Assembly (NCBI GenBank): GCA_904501675.1 | Contig: CAJGCL010000017.1 | Span: 1-24,951 of the forward strand | From: Clostridiaceae bacterium | Lineage (GTDB): Bacteria > Bacillota > Clostridia > Oscillospirales > Acutalibacteraceae | Length of the DNA: 24,951 nucleotides | Direction of reading: 5' to 3' | Shown: positions 24,119 to 24,951 of the stretch, one piece after another | How positions within the stretch are numbered: position 1 is the first letter of the stretch | How the letters are laid out: the number at the start of each line of letters is the position of its first letter | Made by a program: the position numbers and the translations under genes | Notes under the pieces: generated by a model | The model's database searches: none | Seen by the model: the letters and a program-made list of their open reading frames with translations, nothing else | What the model was told of the DNA's origin: nothing

Positions 24119-24886
24119 ATGTTAGTTTTAAAAAATATAGTTAAAGATTACGTAACGGGTGATACCACCGTCAGAGCCCTTAAGGGTATTGATATCAACT
24201 TCCGCGAAAATGAGTTCGTTGCAATTCTTGGACCGTCCGGTTGCGGTAAAACAACAATGCTTAATATTATTGGCGGACTTGATAGGTACACAAGCGGCGA
24301 TCTTTTTATAAACGGAAAATCAACAAAGTTTTTCAGCGATGCTGATTGGGATACCTACAGAAACCACTCAATAGGTTTCATTTTCCAAAGCTATAACCTT
24401 ATTCCGCATCAGACTGTTTTATCTAACGTAGAGCTTGCCCTTACTCTTTCAGGTGTTTCTAAAAAGGAACGCCGTCAGAGAGCAATTGATGCCCTTAAAA
24501 AGGTTGGTCTTGAAGAGCAGATTTATAAAAAGCCTAATCAGATGTCAGGCGGTCAGATGCAGCGTGTTGCAATTGCACGTGCTCTTATAAACGACCCTGA
24601 TATTCTTCTTGCTGACGAGCCTACAGGTGCTCTTGATAGTGAAACAAGCGTTCAGATTATGGAGCTTCTCAGAGAGATTGCGAAAGAGAAGCTTATCATA
24701 ATGGTTACCCATAACCCTGATCTTGCAGATGAATATGCAAACAGAATTATCCGTTGCCTTGATGGTGAGGTTATTGATGACTCTAATCCATATAGTCCTG
24801 AAAAAGTTGATGTAGAGCGTCAGGTTGAAAAGAAAGAGAAGGCAGATTTCGCTGTAATGGCACCAGAGCTAGAGCCCTGCCAATAG
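24119..24886 (+). CDS. ABC transporter ATP-binding protein, MacB/LolD-like, possibly 3'-truncated
   Basis: ATPase of the MacB/LolD/FtsE class, which powers movement of lipoproteins, peptides or antibiotics, or cell-envelope events, without moving substrate through a classic channel. It has Walker A GPSGCGKT (38-45), Q-loop FIFQSYNLIPHQ, signature MSGGQMQRVAIARAL, Walker B ILLADEPTGALDS and switch His in MVTHNP. GGAGGA precedes the ATG, coupled to the upstream exported protein. In Clostridia this sequence type (GGLDRYTSGDL, RNHSIGF) is often the N-terminal part of a long ATPase-permease fusion. Here the frame ends after 255 residues, and the last ~12 residues (ADFAVMAPELEPCQ) do not look like the usual lysine-rich linker, so the gene may be broken or the DNA misjoined near its end. 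Confidence 0.93.
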   Translation: MLVLKNIVKDYVTGDTTVRALKGIDINFRENEFVAILGPSGCGKTTMLNIIGGLDRYTSGDLFINGKSTKFFSDADWDTYRNHSIGFIFQSYNLIPHQTVLSNVELALTLSGVSKKERRQRAIDALKKVGLEEQIYKKPNQMSGGQMQRVAIARALINDPDILLADEPTGALDSETSVQIMELLREIAKEKLIIMVTHNPDLADEYANRIIRCLDGEVIDDSNPYSPEKVDVERQVEKKEKADFAVMAPELEPCQ

Positions 24887-24951
24887 AGAGAGTCCTCGAT
24901 AGCCTCAATAGGAAGAGCATGCAACTTGATTAATCTCTTCCGCTAAGTGTG
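24887..24951 (+). other. Unassigned window end with a weak tRNA-like D-arm
   Basis: This stretch shows no open frame. AGCCTCAATAGGAAGAGC (24901-24918) resembles a tRNA D-arm (AGCTCAATAGGTAGAGC) with one extra base and one change, preceded by GTCCTCGA. However, the anticodon stem does not form, and GGAAGAG (24911-24917) can instead pair with CTCTTCC (24935-24941). It is more likely a degraded or misread sequence, or the edge of an inserted element, than a working tRNA. Confidence 0.15.

Noticed and set aside
24893..24951. A tRNA gene at the window end.
   Set aside because: The D-arm is imperfect, no anticodon stem forms and the T-arm and acceptor 3' side are absent, so only a weak resemblance is reported.

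Overview
The window looks like the chromosome of a low-GC, AT-rich Firmicute of class Clostridia, probably an uncultured gut Oscillospirales/Ruminococcaceae-type bacterium. The reasons are the gene orders (rsmD-coaD; infC-rpmI-rplT; dprA-topA-trmFO; rnc-radical SAM-smc-ftsY-rdgB), strong GGAGG-type ribosome binding sites, sigma-A-like promoters and an HPr with the regulatory Ser-46. The taxon is inferred from style, not from a search. All genes but one are on the + strand. The window opens inside trmD and closes just past an ABC ATPase.

Layout. 1-1147: 3' part of trmD (tRNA m1G37 methyltransferase), then ptsH (HPr) with its own promoter and terminator. 1211-3090: uvrC. 3103-6714: a promoter and an unusual multi-stem leader, then rsmD (16S rRNA methyltransferase), coaD (CoA synthesis), a coiled-coil protein and a zinc-ribbon/PASTA pseudokinase. 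6739-8087: promoter, L20-type attenuated leader, infC (AUC start), rpmI, rplT and terminator. 8139-13573: a TrmH-family rRNA/tRNA methyltransferase with a non-standard start, dprA, topA and trmFO, tightly packed with overlaps. 13587-20952: rnc, an Elp3-like radical SAM protein, smc, a short gap holding a degenerate direct repeat, ftsY with an unusual C-terminal acidic tail, and rdgB. 20924-21424: a convergent putative lipoprotein on the - strand. 21463-24886: promoter, a large exported protein made of two copies of one unknown domain with a C-terminal membrane anchor, and the ATPase part of a MacB-like ABC transporter.

Most of the window is conserved housekeeping: translation (trmD, rsmD, infC, rpmI, rplT, TrmH, trmFO, rnc), DNA maintenance (uvrC, dprA, topA, smc), protein targeting (ftsY), nucleotide-pool cleaning (rdgB) and cofactor supply (coaD). 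The parts that stand out are the pseudokinase with its coiled-coil neighbour, the structured leader before rsmD, the relocated FtsY tail, the duplicated-domain exported protein coupled to an ABC ATPase, and several non-AUG starts. The last ~90 bases do not continue the ABC gene as expected and may be a rearrangement or a contig-end artefact. No CRISPR array, insertion sequence, rRNA or confident tRNA was seen.
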